From: Symsagittifera roscoffensis
Taxonomy: Eukaryota > Xenacoelomorpha > Acoela > Convolutidae
DNA length: 64,000 bases
NCBI RefSeq assembly: GCF_963678635.1
Contig: NC_087067.1
Coordinates: 35,975,966-36,039,965, forward strand
Reading direction: 5' to 3'
Every line of letters begins with the position of its first letter. The first letter of the stretch is position 1. The position numbers were made by a program, and so were the translations under genes. Below the pieces are notes generated by a model, which saw only the letters and a program-made list of their open reading frames with translations, did no database searches and was not told the DNA's origin. Of this stretch, positions 34,101 through 43,871 are shown in pieces.

Positions 34101-37100
34101 AAGAACATCACTTCCAATACTCTAGAAAGGTAACGCTAAATGGCTGTGTACTCCCAAGATTTTCTTTCAAGCCATAGCAATTTCCTACCGGAATTTTTGA
34201 AAATAATCCAAATTCATGTACTAAATTGGCCCTGATTTTCAACGTGTTCAGATTCCTGGTGTTCTTCGAAGGAGGCTCATTCGGCCATGTTATCCCCGAC
34301 CAGGTCATCCCAACTGTGGAAGATATCTCTCAAACTGTTCTGTCTACTCTGAGTGAGAATGTGAAGAGAGATGTACAGGCGTATCTCTACTTGGTCAAGA
34401 AACATGGGAGACCAGAAGTGGTGGATAAAGAGCGAGGAACACCAGTCGTACTGCAAACCGAGAAAAACAAAAGGTGAGAGAGACCCCGGATTGGTTTAAA
34501 GATACAATCAAAATATCAATTCCTCCACCCCCCCCCCTTAAGTAATCAAAGTGAACTACCAGAAAAATAAAATGGAAGAATTAAGAAATAATTCATTTTG
34601 CGTATGCTCAAATCAGATTGGCTGGAAAAGAATGATTTTTACCAAATTAATTTTATCTCGCTAAAAAATTGATTAAGGGGAAAGAGTTCACTTTGTGTAC
34701 CGAAGATCAATTTTGTATCGATGGAACCTACTAGAAGAAGAATGCTCTTATTTTCCTCCGCAAAGTTTCTTTTACTCGGTGAGAGCATGCCGGACACGCC
34801 GCAAATATCAGGCTAAAACAACAACAACAACGACTAATTTTGTCTTCTTCAGAAATTCAACATTTTTTTGCGAAACTTTGAATTTAAAGTAAATAGAAAA
34901 TAATTTGAAACTATGTCAACATAATGGCAAGTAAAATCAAATTGTCAAGGGTAACAAATAGCTTTGATACGATCCTTTTGTGTTCTGTGCTTTTTCGATC
35001 TTCTCGTTTAGTTGTTTGGCTCATGTGAGCAAATGGAGTGGCCTTCTTATGCGTGTGAAACTACCTGATGATCACTCGCTTAGATGGATTTTCTCCGCCA
35101 GTTCCGAAGTGAAATCCTTGAATAATTCCAAGGTAAAAGAAAGTCTCCTGAGTATCTCGATATCGGAACTTCAAATTCCTATCATATTTAGTCTCTAAAT
35201 TTTCCTCCGTCCCAAATAAATTTTTCTCCGTAATAGAGAGCTGAGGGGGTTGGGGAAATCCCTTACTTCGTATTTTATTGATCAATAAAAAAGTCTGGGG
35301 TTTTATCGGTATTATAGAAATTTCTATCGGGTATTATAGAAAGAAATTTTAAGACTTGTTTTTGGTAGATATGATTATTTACCAAATTATTTTATGATTA
35401 CTGGATTGAACTAAGTTGCTTTGCTCTAGATGTGGCTGCAGGCTACTAGAAAAGTGACGGATGAACAGCGGTACCTCACTCCCTCTGAAATTTCGTCTGA
35501 CCTGTACGAGATACCAATTTCTCCCTCGAAAGCCGTAAAAGCTGCTTCTGCGAGAAGCAAAGACGCCAGTGCATTTAGCAGGAAACTGAATTTCCAAAAA
35601 GCGCAGACTCGATCTAAAACTTGGGTTCCTACCGACGATGAGGGTGATATCTACGTGGTACCTGCAACTCCATCAAAGACTCATGAGTCTTCGATCTCAA
35701 CTGCTCCTTCTAAGGCGATCAAAGCAGATGCTAAAAAATTTGGGCCCAAATTTGAACCAGAAGTATCTCAAGTTGGAAAAGTGGCTAAGAAGGTTGTTCA
35801 GCAGAAAAACCCAGCGCCAATTTTGCCTCCAGACGCAGGTAAGAATTTTTGATGAAAAAGAAATAGGTGCGTTTCTTCAAGAATGGAATCAATTAAATTT
35901 TGGACTGAACTTTGCTTTTTTCGAGATGGCGGAAAAAATTTATCTGCGAAATTTTCCTGAGACAAGTGAACCAATTATACAACAAAAACGGCATATACAA
36001 GCTGCAAACTTGGTTCAAAAGTAAGTACAAGCCGCTTTTGGAAGCTATCATTTCTTGGAAACGAATATGTTGTCTCCAGGTGTCTATTTGTGTCAATTGG
36101 TGTGTCATAAAACTCTCTTCTTCCCTTGCTGTTCGTTCTCTTTCTTTTGCGATTTCGACCAAAATATGAATTGAAATACCACCAACAACGGATGGCCAAT
36201 TCTTCAGCATAATCTCGACATCTTTGAAACATCGTGGTGTTAAGATCATTCACTATGTAAAAAAAATTGTTATTGCCTATAAAAAACTCATTCAATTAAT
36301 GTTTGTGTTTAGTCAAATCTCATTTTTGCGTTGATTAAAAAACACTTAAACCTTTGCTTGGATCATATTATATGCTTGCGTTGTCTCATGCCCGAACAAG
36401 GGACATTTGAAAGCAGTGGAACAAGTGCTACAACGGGTGACAAAATGGGTCCTCAAATATGTTGACTTGTCAGGTTAAATATAGAACATCTCACAAAACT
36501 AAAAAATCGTCTAGTTTACAAGCTTGAAATAAGAACTTTACTAAGCGCTCATTGCTGGTTGAATGCTTAGTAATTTTATCCTAAATTATAAGTCTCACCT
36601 TAGATCGTCAAATTGTCTTGACAAAAAGTAGAGTAGAAACAATAGTTAGAAAAGGTTTGAATTAATTAGTTGGTTAGATACAGAGCACCGGGTTATTAGA
36701 TTATATAAATGAATCGAACAGCTTAAAGAAATATACCTATGAGGGGAGGTTGAGCTAATCTTATTTTGTTCATCAATATTTTATCTTCTTACTAAGGTCG
36801 ATGGCTGATTAGTATGTATGGTTGCCCTTGATTTTGTCCAAGTCAGCACTTCTGGTTGGGTAGTCTGAATCGTCTTGCCGTAGTCCTTTGGGTAGTTGTA
36901 GTCCAGACTTCCTCAGGTGTGGTTATCTCGAGTATCTCGATTTATAATTTTATCGAACTTAAAATGAGAATTTATTCTCTTTTTATAAGTGAAAAGGGCT
37001 AGATTAATTTTATTGTTAGGGCAGAAAAGAAAAATTATTTATTTTTAAAAGATCTGACTGAAGAGAACTGACTTGCTGCTTACTGAGCAAAATGAAACAC

Positions 37101-40100
37101 TGAAGATTTCAGGCCAGTCCTTTTGCTCGTAAGCATAAACCGGCGGCTGATTCAATCTTTAATTATTCAGGTTTCACCTGCTCCTTTGTTCTCCCTTTCT
37201 AATAAGGGAATTTTCAACTAGTTTTTATTTGATTTTTTCAAATCAAATATCTTCAACTTATTAGTCCCCTTTGATGAAAACCGCAGCCTTCAGTTTGTCT
37301 TATTAAAAATTCATATTACTCTCTCTGATGCATCATATTGCAGGTGCACCTCTGCTTAATCAAAGCAAGGAGAATTTCAGTGCAGCCGGCAAGACTGCTA
37401 AATATTTATCCAGTTTGTTTCAAGTTAAGTTAAAAGGGACGTATTAATAATCGCCGCCCTTTTAAAATATTGAGCATGAAAAAATGAGAAAAATTTGACA
37501 AGTATTTAAAAAACAAGATTTTATAGTCCTAATAAGAGTAAATCAGTCAATATCTGATTTAGTGAAAAGAGGCTTTAATTTAAATGGCACGCTCCAATTT
37601 AGAATTGGGTCGTTAAATAAACAATTAAGACAATGGTCTTTTGTGTGTGTGTAGTATTTCGCAATACTACAGAACAAATCAAGACTTTTCAATAACTCTG
37701 AAAAATCAGTCATCTGCTATGCAGCTAGTTGTACTCAAACAAAGAAATGCGATGTATCTTTTGATTGGACCTGTTTTCAGGAAAACTTGGATTTAAATAG
37801 ACATTGTACTTGATGCTATACGTGCCTCTGTAAAAATTGTCCTGAATTTTGTCTGTAAAATGTCCTATGGGATCGCTCGTATTGGCTAATTGCAAATTTG
37901 CTATTATAATAACTGATTATTAACACAATCAAGCGCTGGCGGCATAAAAGGAATCCACTTTTCTCCAACCTTCTCCAAAGTTGTGCTCAACCTTCACGTT
38001 CAATTTCATCGGCGAGCGGTTTAGTAGCATGTCTGTACTCAACTTGATACGAGAGAGCCGTTTTTTTCTTCTAATAAGTGTACGCTCACAAAGGAAGCTA
38101 GGAAAGTTGGCTCAGTTGGTCTGAATTTCGTAGTTGGCTTCTTTTTAAAAAAAAATTCACAGCTCATTTTTAGGCACCTTTTTGCCATTTGTTGATGTGT
38201 TTGCGAATTCCAGCTTCGCCTCTTTATAATTATTTATGTTCATTTTTAGGTATTTTTTTCATGTAACAATATAGTTAAATTTATCTTAAGGACCAAGTAA
38301 AGTATAATTTCGTTGATGTTCGCAACAAATTCTTTTCGCCAAAATAAGAGACTGTCTTATAATGAATGATTAAAAAGTGTATTACTACAATGATTAGACC
38401 TGACGAAGCACAAGTGTTGGTTCGGCATGTGCGTGAAGACTCTGCCTCCCGAAGAGTGCACCGCGAGGGCCCTGTTTGGTAGCGAGGGCATGTTTGCAGT
38501 GCCACTCAAACTCGGATTCTGCCGACGACGTATTCCCAATTCTTGCGTGTACAACCCAATTTGTGGAAAAGCTCTTTTTCGACAGCACGAACACCTCCTG
38601 CCACTATGTTAGCAGTTTTGTTCTTTTCAGTCATTTTAAAGTCATTTTTAGTCAATTTCAAAATAAGTATTTGTTTTTAATCCCCCACAAGTTAAGTAAG
38701 ATTTCTTTTGATTATTTCCTTGCGATACCAATTTGGCACGGAATTGTTTGTTAGCATGTATAAGCGCTAGCACAGTAGTTATTAACAACACCCTAGCATC
38801 TTGAAATCAGCTGTTCATGTTTGCAACCTATTTACTGAGTAAGTCATTGTTTTTTTTTGCGTATGCGAAGTGCAACATCGCCTTTGTATCTTCTGTGCAA
38901 AATTAAAATCAAAAACGTGTGCTCCGGATGTCCAGAAAAATTGAACGCTGAGTTTTCTGGTTATTCAGTCTAATTTATTTTTGTCTTTTTCTTTCTAGTG
39001 AGGCGTTCGAACCAGAAGAACAACTTCATTGAACCCAGCATGTTCGTGTTTGACGATGACGTTAGAGTCAATCCCAGTCATGTGAGTGAAAAGTTAAATG
39101 ATCACATTTAACTTTCTGTTTTCATTTGATTTTTTCTGACTCTGCACAACTCCATTAGTGAAAAAAGAATTCATTGCATTCCCAAAATTATTATTTTTTT
39201 CTGATAATACAATACAATTTGACATGATGAACGAACTTGCTATTGAGTGTAGTTTCTTTTCCATAGCTTACATCGCAACATCACGCATTTAGCTTTTTAT
39301 TGCTTGTAACACAACTATTAAAACAGAAACTTTGATGTCAGGAGTGGGAAAAAAACACATATCAAACAGCCTTTCAGACGCGCGATTACCAGCTTCAAAT
39401 TTTCCTTCTAAAAATTGTTAAATAATGTCGTTTTTTTCCAGTTCATGTCAATTCCGGAGGATCAAGTGGTGATCAGGGACTTATCCGGAGGACAGGAACC
39501 ATGTCCTATTCCAGTGAGTGCTTAGTGGTTGTCATGGATCTACTTAACAATCCCCCCCCCCCCCCCTATGGTACCTACTTAAGAATCTCCCCCCCCCCCC
39601 CCCCCCCCTATAACTTACGTGCTCATTTGCTAAGTTCACTTTACGTGCTTATTTGCTAAATGTAACAGCTGTTACCAATTAGAACTTTTTCGGTTTCAGA
39701 ATTTGCTGCATTCTGATTGGCTGAAAGTTCGACTAATTTGCTAGTAATTTGTTAGCTGAACCTACTTAACAATTTCCCTCCCACCTTTTGTAACAGGGGG
39801 GGGGGATTGTTAAGTAGATCCGTTGTCATTATTGAGAGAGAAAGTGTTTTTTAATCGGAACTAGATTTTATTTGCAAATTTGCTAAAAGTTAACATTGCT
39901 TTATTATGAAATCCCACTAACTTTCAGACAGCTGCATATTAGCAAAATTTTATACAGGCCGAAAAAGCACTTTTGAAAAGTTTTGACCAAAAAATGTCTG
40001 AAGTTTGATTCCCGGGTGCACCTTGTTTTTTCGCTATAATTGTGTTTCGTGTTTTCACACTTGTGAAGCAAAATGTATTAGTACGAACTTTGTTTTTTTT

Positions 40101-43100
40101 CCATTCCAAGTTGCAAATATCACAGCTTTGGGGCACCTTCACAGCTTTTTGATAGCATGTGCTTTGTTATTTGAAAGGTGAAAATTTAACACAGCTGATG
40201 CAATTTTAATTCATCAAACGAACGAAAAAAGTTGTTTATTTCACACAGCAATACAATGATAAAAGCTCGATTTCAAAAGTTTTCCAGCACAAAGTATCTT
40301 GCAATTTTTTTGAAATGCATAATTACACAAGCATAACATGTGTTATAGCATGAACTTTCTTTTTTTTCCAACCTAAGTTGCAAAAATTGTTGCGATGCAA
40401 TTGTTGCGACAATTGGTGTTCATTTTGATCCAGCTATTAAGTACAGCCAATGCTAAGGATATTAACACAGACTATTATATTACAAATAGCACTTTAGCTT
40501 CTAAAATCATGGATCTGTAGCGTAGAGGTAGGGAAGGAGACTAGCAGCAAAATGAGAGGGTTCGAACCTGGGCAGGGTCGGATGTTTTTAATGAACTTTT
40601 TCGTATACTAGTTTAAATTCATCCGCTCTATAATTTGAGACATGTTAGTTGGTAAATTTCCTATTCAAATTGACTGGTACTGCTAATGCGTCTGAATTGG
40701 CTTGCGTCGCCTAGCAATTATGTAGACTCATAATTGGCGTGCGTCCCTTAGGAAATTTAGTAGACACAAAGTCTTATTCATTTGGTTTTTCCCAGTAGCG
40801 TTGTCGGACATATTTTTGCTTGCGTATGCGAAGTGCAACTTTGCTTCTGTGTTTATACATGTTTTGGCTTTATGCTTTCCAATTTATTACATGCAAAAAT
40901 GTGTCTTTTTGTATTTGAGGCTACTCTTGCTGCATTGAATTGGCAATTTATTAGCATTTGTAGCTGCGTATTTGGTGGCTATTTTCTGAGAACTTGCAGC
41001 CTCCGTGGCTGAGTGGTTAGTGCATGAGAATCAAATTTTCTAGGTCGCAGATTAGAATCCGACACGTTCCCGTGTTTTCGCTAATTCGAAACTTATTTCT
41101 AATTTTTCTAATTTTACTTGATAGAGCTGCTTTTTGGTCGTGTTCTCGCAAATGGTTGTGAAGCACAGCTTCGCCTCTGTGTAATTTTTGATTTTTCGTC
41201 TAAATTCGAGCAAACGATCATGCCTATTTATGCTTAATTTTAGCCGTTTGCAATCGCTTATTTATGCTGAGTTTAATTTTAAGAAACAAAAACTTCAAAA
41301 GTTCAAAAAGTTTCTGCAAAATTAAAAATTTGAATTTTTTGGAAAAAATGTGAATCATTTTTTTCGAGTCAATTTTCTTCAAAAATTGTTGTCCTGCTTG
41401 CTTATATTACTATGATTATCGAATATGCCCAAATTATAATATTACGTCAGATCTTTTTCATCACACCACGCAGAATAACTACATCAATTTGGAAAAAAAA
41501 AACTTTTTTCTTTTAGTTTTTTAATGGCGATGGTCGGAACATTCTGTGCTACTTTGTTCTGAAATATTGACGGCTTAGTTTAAGTTCTGCTTCATTTTCA
41601 AACAATCATTTTAATAACTCTGGAATATTATGTTAGATTTTTAACCACTGTATATATCTAACAATCGAACTTCAGAAATAACTTTTTTTCGATGACGTAT
41701 AAAGAACATTGCAAGACTTATTATTGAAATTTTATCCGCTGACTGATTCGATTTTTTTCAGACTAGTTTTGATTGTGATTTTTCAAATTTTGACTGGCGC
41801 GGTTTAAAATCTATAATCTTGGTTCCCGAATTTTATTTCTGATTTTGTCAAGTTTTCATTTTTTTTGTAATTGCTGAGAGTGCTCATGAAAAGCTTACAT
41901 AAAGGTAATTTTCAATGTTTGTTATCATCATTTTATGAACACGAACTTTTATTGTTTTAATTTCAATGATTGTTCCGATCATGGAAAATTAGAAAGATCT
42001 TTGTCTTGGGATGTGTTTCAGTTATTTTTTTTTCAAGCAGTCTGGTACCACAAATAAGCACCGGAATGGGTCCAGTGATGTACCGTATTAAAGTTTTTCC
42101 GTCGTGACTTGAACGATATTAATTTTTTCCGTTTCGAGGAAAATTGATTTAAAATTTCTGAGCTTTAGTCGATTTTCGCGAGTAAAGCAAGGGAGTAGAT
42201 ATAATGAGAAAATTATTTCTTAGTAGTAGTGAAAAATTTTGTTTCGCCGCAAAAAACGAGAGTATTATTACGAAGAAATTTTTTTCAAACCTGTCGCAAT
42301 CAAATTGCTCTTTTGGTGGCACTTTTGTTTATTTCATTTTAATCATATTCTTTTTTTCAGAAACTACTGCTTCGTTTTTCAAAAAATGGTACTAACGGAC
42401 AAACTGGCTGCTCTTTTATGTTTCAGCATAATTTGCTAGTCTCTTTCCATTTCATCCCATGCTTCACGGCCTTCGAATTTTTCAGTTGGGGTATTATTGA
42501 CCAATTTGTTGTGACTGTTTTCGTTTTTTCAAAAAACGAACTCACAAATCTGAGGTAAGGGTTTCAATTTTTTTGGTATTCTTGTTCCGAAATTAATTGT
42601 TGACTAATACGCCTAATTCGCTAGCTTTGTACGCGCTCGTATAGTTTCTTCACCAAATTACACACAGAAAGCGATACTATTTTTAAAAAAAAAAATTTCT
42701 AAATTTTTTTTTTCATGAATGTGTTGGGAACACTATGTGATACTTGCACAGCCACCGACCCAGTCTTGTATGAGTATAAAATAATGCGTTCCTGGTATCG
42801 CTTATAAAGTTTTGAGAAGCTCCATATCGCCTCTGTATTTAACCCAGGGGGAGGACTATCTGGATATCGATACCTTCACCCCCCAAAGGGTCGGTCCCCC
42901 TTTGGTAACGTAATGATTTATGGCATCATCTTTAGGCTGACCAACCCTTAATCTTTGATAAATATAAACCTAAACGTTTCGAAAGGGTTTGCTTGTGTTG
43001 TTTATAACGCCGCACTACGGCTGTCGTACAAAATTTTGGAATCTGTGATAATTGAGAAACCACCTGGTAAAAATGAAAAATGAGAAAATGAACTGAATTA

Positions 43101-43467
43101 TTTTATGATTGTCTTTCTCTATGTTAAAAAATCAAAAAACCAAATATTGATATATTTTTACAAAAAATCTCTATGGTTGTTAACTCTAACTGAACATCAG
43201 CTCGAAACTTCGAATGCTGTCAACATGTATATAGATTTTTTGTTGCATCTGAGCCCCAACTATTCTACAGATTGTAACGTATCAGGACTGTTTGTGCAGG
43301 TTGTGAATGGAGTGGACGACAATCTGGACCTGTTCTTCAAGTACTGTTGCAGAAGCAGAGTGGAGCAGGGATCCCAGGTGTCCCACATCATCCAGCAGAG
43401 TGTGGCCACCGCCAACAACTCAGCCGAAAAACCACAAGTGTGCTGCATATGTCCACTAATATGCGAG
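21940..43467 (+). CDS. SETDB1: SETDB1-like H3K9 methyltransferase, 5' 15 exons, partial
   Basis: SETDB1 (Drosophila eggless, worm MET-2) trimethylates histone H3 Lys9 and silences transposons and genes. Fifteen exons, each with GT-AG borders, join with compatible phases into 755 codons: 21940-22104, 22465-22534, 24206-24246, 24610-24719, 24839-25067, 25389-25526, 27745-27902, 34252-34473, 35012-35132, 35430-35838, 37344-37412, 38398-38607, 38999-39081, 39442-39513, 43300-43467. Order matches the family: coiled coil (1-100), Tudor block (252-418, with FLVFFEGGSFGHV resembling the human Tudor strand), Ser/Pro/Lys linker, MBD (578-648), post-MBD strand pair with PIPVVNGVDD, and the first pre-SET cysteines (CICPLIC, C-x-C-x3-C). 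Tudor and MBD positions are close to human SETDB1. The rest of pre-SET, SET and post-SET must lie beyond the window. The first coding exon and the exon 2 acceptor are the least certain parts. No frame-breaking change seen, so the gene looks intact. Confidence 0.9.
22465..22534 (+). CDS. SETDB1: SETDB1 exon 2
   Basis: Coiled-coil segment starting SMTERLEQ and ending CAAG|GTATGT. The acceptor CTCCGAG at 22464 keeps the frame. A better-looking TTTTAG at 22445 would need a different upstream exon, so the left border is uncertain. Confidence 0.65.
22879..24058. mobile_element. Mariner-like element, copy 3, in SETDB1 intron 2
   Basis: Terminal inverted repeats CAGTGCTGATTTAATTTATC and TTTGAATCAGCGCTG, followed by TA on the right. 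Internal matches to copy 1 include the AAGTTTAAGAAGGGTACAATC region. It is twice as long (1,180 bp) because of extra AT-rich sequence, and has no transposase frame. Confidence 0.65.
24206..24246 (+). CDS. SETDB1: SETDB1 exon 3
   Basis: 41 nt, ends of the N-terminal coiled coil (MRRTDMEMEAMFK). Acceptor TTTTCTTTAG, donor AAG|GTAAGC. Phase 1 in, phase 0 out. Confidence 0.85.
24610..24719 (+). CDS. SETDB1: SETDB1 exon 4
   Basis: Begins HDSDFSPVMTTEYGEFG and leads into the first beta-rich part before the Tudor block. Acceptor GTGTTTTAG, donor CGAG|GTAAAT, phase 2 out. Confidence 0.85.
24839..25067 (+). CDS. SETDB1: SETDB1 exon 5
   Basis: Encodes a beta-rich segment (FFEVRYLTPVV, FVLVEKFSKKQ) at the position of the first Tudor-like repeat in the family. 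Acceptor TTGGCATAG completes the split Arg codon; donor CAG|GTAATT. Confidence 0.85.
25389..25526 (+). CDS. SETDB1: SETDB1 exon 6
   Basis: 46 codons (NVYELQPAINIDRLDLDG start). Acceptor ACCTTTTCAG; donor CCA|GTAATG. A hAT-like MITE sits 46 bp downstream of its donor. Confidence 0.85.
25573..25932. mobile_element. hAT-like MITE with perfect 8-bp target duplication
   Basis: Flanked by GGAAAAAG on both sides (25565-25572 and 25933-25940). Terminal inverted repeats CAGGAGTAGATTTAGG and CCTAGATCCACCCCTG. 360 bp, no ORF, with an 11-G run near the left end. The 8-bp duplication and the CAGG terminus fit hAT. An inverted relative lies at 43872. Confidence 0.85.
25941..27744. other. SETDB1 intron 6, remainder
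   Basis: AT-rich. No exon with compatible phase found between 25527 and 27744. A diverged copy of the palindromic tail motif is at 27236-27270. Confidence 0.5.
27745..27902 (+). CDS. SETDB1: SETDB1 exon 7, Tudor
   Basis: Starts at residue 252: YKIGQSVLVRIRS is the first strand of a Tudor barrel, ending FKKAIVADLPSEDNEN. Matches the family pattern of a 'G-x-x-V' strand, a charged turn and then a central strand. Acceptor TTGTTCCCAG, donor AG|GTAATT. Confidence 0.9.
28081..29208. repeat. Large direct duplication, copy A (SETDB1 intron 7)
   Basis: Aligns in order with copy B at 29219-30733. Shared blocks include GGGAAAGCCTCGATTTTA, GAACCTGGCTCAGTGGTTAA, CCCGAGCACAAACATTGCG, CACAGTTGCCTCTTTTTCAG and TTTGGCGCGACATG. 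It carries a tRNA-like box A at 28293. Confidence 0.8.
28326..28400. repeat. 18-bp perfect inverted repeat with inner hairpin
   Basis: TTCTGTCACTACCTGGGG (28326-28343) is the exact reverse complement of 28383-28400. The interior has a second stem (GCCCA/TGGGC). In copy B the same region (29464-29543) is less symmetric. Confidence 0.75.
29219..30733. repeat. Large direct duplication, copy B (SETDB1 intron 7)
   Basis: Follows copy A after ten bases. It is longer because about 29549-29950 has no counterpart in A. Both copies end with the same TCAAGTGAAATAAATTATGA block. Confidence 0.8.
30734..31203. other. SETDB1 intron 7, non-repeat stretch
   Basis: No exon or gene seen. Confidence 0.4.
31204..31555. 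mobile_element. Long foldback element with ~160-bp arms
   Basis: Left arm 31204-31364 and right arm 31396-31555 are inverted copies with scattered mismatches, around a ~31-nt loop. Termini TTTGTTGATCTTTAAGACC and GGTCTTAAAAATCAACAAA. No ORF, no clear target duplication. The two overlapping frames on opposite strands are products of the symmetry. Confidence 0.85.
31556..34251. other. SETDB1 intron 7, distal part
   Basis: T-rich, no exon seen. One good palindromic tail motif at 33506-33540. Confidence 0.4.
33506..33540 (+). repeat. Palindromic SINE-tail motif
   Basis: TATTGCAGGTGGTGCGAAGC followed by TCTGCTTCGCCTCTA; the GCGAAGC/GCTTCGC arms are perfect here. Confidence 0.65.
34252..34473 (+). 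CDS. SETDB1: SETDB1 exon 8, Tudor core
   Basis: FLVFFEGGSFGHVIPDQV corresponds to the RFLIFFDDGYASYV strand pair of human SETDB1. It is followed by the EDIS-type helix (RDVQAYLYLVKKHGRP) that links Tudor domains. Acceptor GTGTTCAG, donor AG|GTGAGA. Confidence 0.93.
35012..35132 (+). CDS. SETDB1: SETDB1 exon 9, last Tudor
   Basis: Trp-containing strand (SKWSGLLMRVKL) and PDDHSLRWIFSASSE match the final Tudor strands of the family. Acceptor TTCTCGTTTAG, donor AAG|GTAAAA. Confidence 0.88.
35430..35838 (+). CDS. SETDB1: SETDB1 exon 10, disordered linker
   Basis: 136 codons between Tudor and MBD, rich in Ser, Lys, Ala and Pro. It holds a two-fold motif (LYEIPISPSK and IYVVPATPSK), possible phospho- or protein-binding sites. 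Acceptor TTTGCTCTAG, donor GCAG|GTAAGA, phase 1 out. Confidence 0.85.
35839..37343. other. SETDB1 intron 10
   Basis: No exon needed for frame continuity. AT-rich, no clear repeat. Confidence 0.4.
37344..37412 (+). CDS. SETDB1: SETDB1 exon 11
   Basis: Short linker exon (GAPLLNQSKENFSAAGKT). Acceptor CATATTGCAG is strong. The donor TCCA|GTTTGT is weak but gives the phase required by the MBD exon; CAA|GTTAAG 11 bp later would not. Confidence 0.7.
38197..38227 (+). repeat. Palindromic SINE-tail motif (partial)
   Basis: TTTGCGAATTCCAGCTTCGC then CTCTTTAT; arms partly decayed. Confidence 0.5.
38398..38607 (+). CDS. SETDB1: SETDB1 exon 12, methyl-CpG-binding-like domain
   Basis: Residues 578-648. 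HKCWFGMC matches the family's H-x-C...C entry, then VPLKLGFCRRR and VYNPICGKALF match the MBD strands (human PLLYDFRR and YKTPCGLCLR). Donor CTAT|GTTAGC gives phase 1, which exon 13 needs. The frame has no stop until just past the donor. Confidence 0.88.
38859..38888 (+). repeat. Palindromic SINE-tail motif
   Basis: GCGTATGCGAAGTGCAACAT then CGCCTTTGTA. Nearly identical to the copy at 40819. Confidence 0.55.
38999..39081 (+). CDS. SETDB1: SETDB1 exon 13
   Basis: RRSNQKNNFIEPSMFVFDDD, the segment after the MBD that corresponds to the family's 'F-x-P-x-x-F-x-x-D' strand. Acceptor TTTCTTTCTAG, donor CAT|GTGAGT. Confidence 0.88.
39442..39513 (+). CDS. SETDB1: SETDB1 exon 14
   Basis: 24 codons. 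DLSGGQEPCPIP aligns with the DIT-x-G-x-E-x-x-P-x-x block before the SETDB1 pre-SET. Acceptor TTTTTTTCCAG, donor CCA|GTGAGT. A MITE was inserted 22 bp after this donor. Confidence 0.9.
39536..39821. mobile_element. MITE with perfect 8-bp target duplication and poly-C tracts
   Basis: Flanked by GTTGTCAT on both sides (39528-39535 and 39822-39829). Perfect terminal inverted repeats GGATCTACTTAACAATCCC. 286 bp; runs of 15 C (39552-39566) and 20 C (39589-39608) near the left end and a G-run near the right end. No ORF. The 8-bp duplication suggests hAT. Confidence 0.88.
40511..40581 (+). repeat. tRNA-like SINE head
   Basis: Box A-like TAGCGTAGAGGTAGG and a perfect box B GGTTCGAACC, 32-34 bp apart as in a tRNA. 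The acceptor arms do not pair well, so it is a derived element, not a gene. Confidence 0.6.
40819..40852 (+). repeat. Palindromic SINE-tail motif
   Basis: GCTTGCGTATGCGAAGTGCA then ACTTTGCTTCTGTG. Confidence 0.55.
40996..41182 (+). mobile_element. SINE: tRNA-like head plus palindromic tail
   Basis: Head 40996-41065 has box A TGGCTGAGTGGTTAG (Ser/Leu-type) and a decayed box B AGATTAGAATCC. After about 80 bp comes the tail CTCGCAAATGGTTGTGAAGC with ACAGCTTCGCCTCTGTGT. This unit ties the recurrent tail motif to a Pol III-type head. Confidence 0.65.
42796..42837 (+). repeat. Palindromic SINE-tail motif (diverged)
   Basis: TATCGCTTATAAAG, GAGAAGCTCC, ATATCGCCTCTGTA. A short block after it (CCCCAAAGGGTCGGTCCCCC) resembles the left part of the hAT-like MITE at 25.6 kb. 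Confidence 0.5.
43300..43467 (+). CDS. SETDB1: SETDB1 exon 15, start of pre-SET
   Basis: 56 codons: VVNGVDDN continues the conserved block from exon 14, then a loop, then QVCCICPLICE, the first Cys triad (C-x-C-x3-C) of the zinc-binding pre-SET domain. Acceptor TTGTGCAG, donor GAG|GTCAGG. Reading through the donor gives no further pre-SET cysteines, so an intron starts here. Confidence 0.9.
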
Positions 43468-43871
43468 GTCAGGTCCATTAGTTGGATAATTGGGCATGTG
43501 TCAGTTTGAGCGTATGACAATTTGAGCTTCTATTTTGAGCATATGTATTTCAATTTGAGAATTTGAACATATTTCAATTTGAGCATACGTAACTGAGCTC
43601 CCACAATTTTGACTCTGGGCTTATACTATACTCCAATAAATGGGAGAAGATGGTGATTTTTTAATGAAAAGAATTTAAAAGGGGAAGGGGAGTTCTCAAC
43701 GAAAGAGGGATGGTCCTTTTTTGGTTAAATCAGCCTACGGGAGAACGTGCTCGGAACCGCAGATTGATTCAATTTTAAGAGTGCCTGTTATTCACACAAG
43801 TTAAGCGTTGTGTATTAATACAAAGGATTTCTATCTAACCTAAGTCGCACATAAAAGTGCTAATTTGGTAG

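Larger units (their letters stand above)
39830..43299. other. SETDB1 intron 14, SINE-rich
   Basis: No exon with suitable phase. Contains tRNA-like heads at 40511 and 40996 and palindromic tails at 40819, 41145 and 42796. Confidence 0.5.

Noticed and set aside
43468-43509. Extension of SETDB1 exon 15 into the following open frame
   Set aside because: The extension lacks the next pre-SET cysteines and soon reaches a stop; the donor GTCAGG explains the end better.
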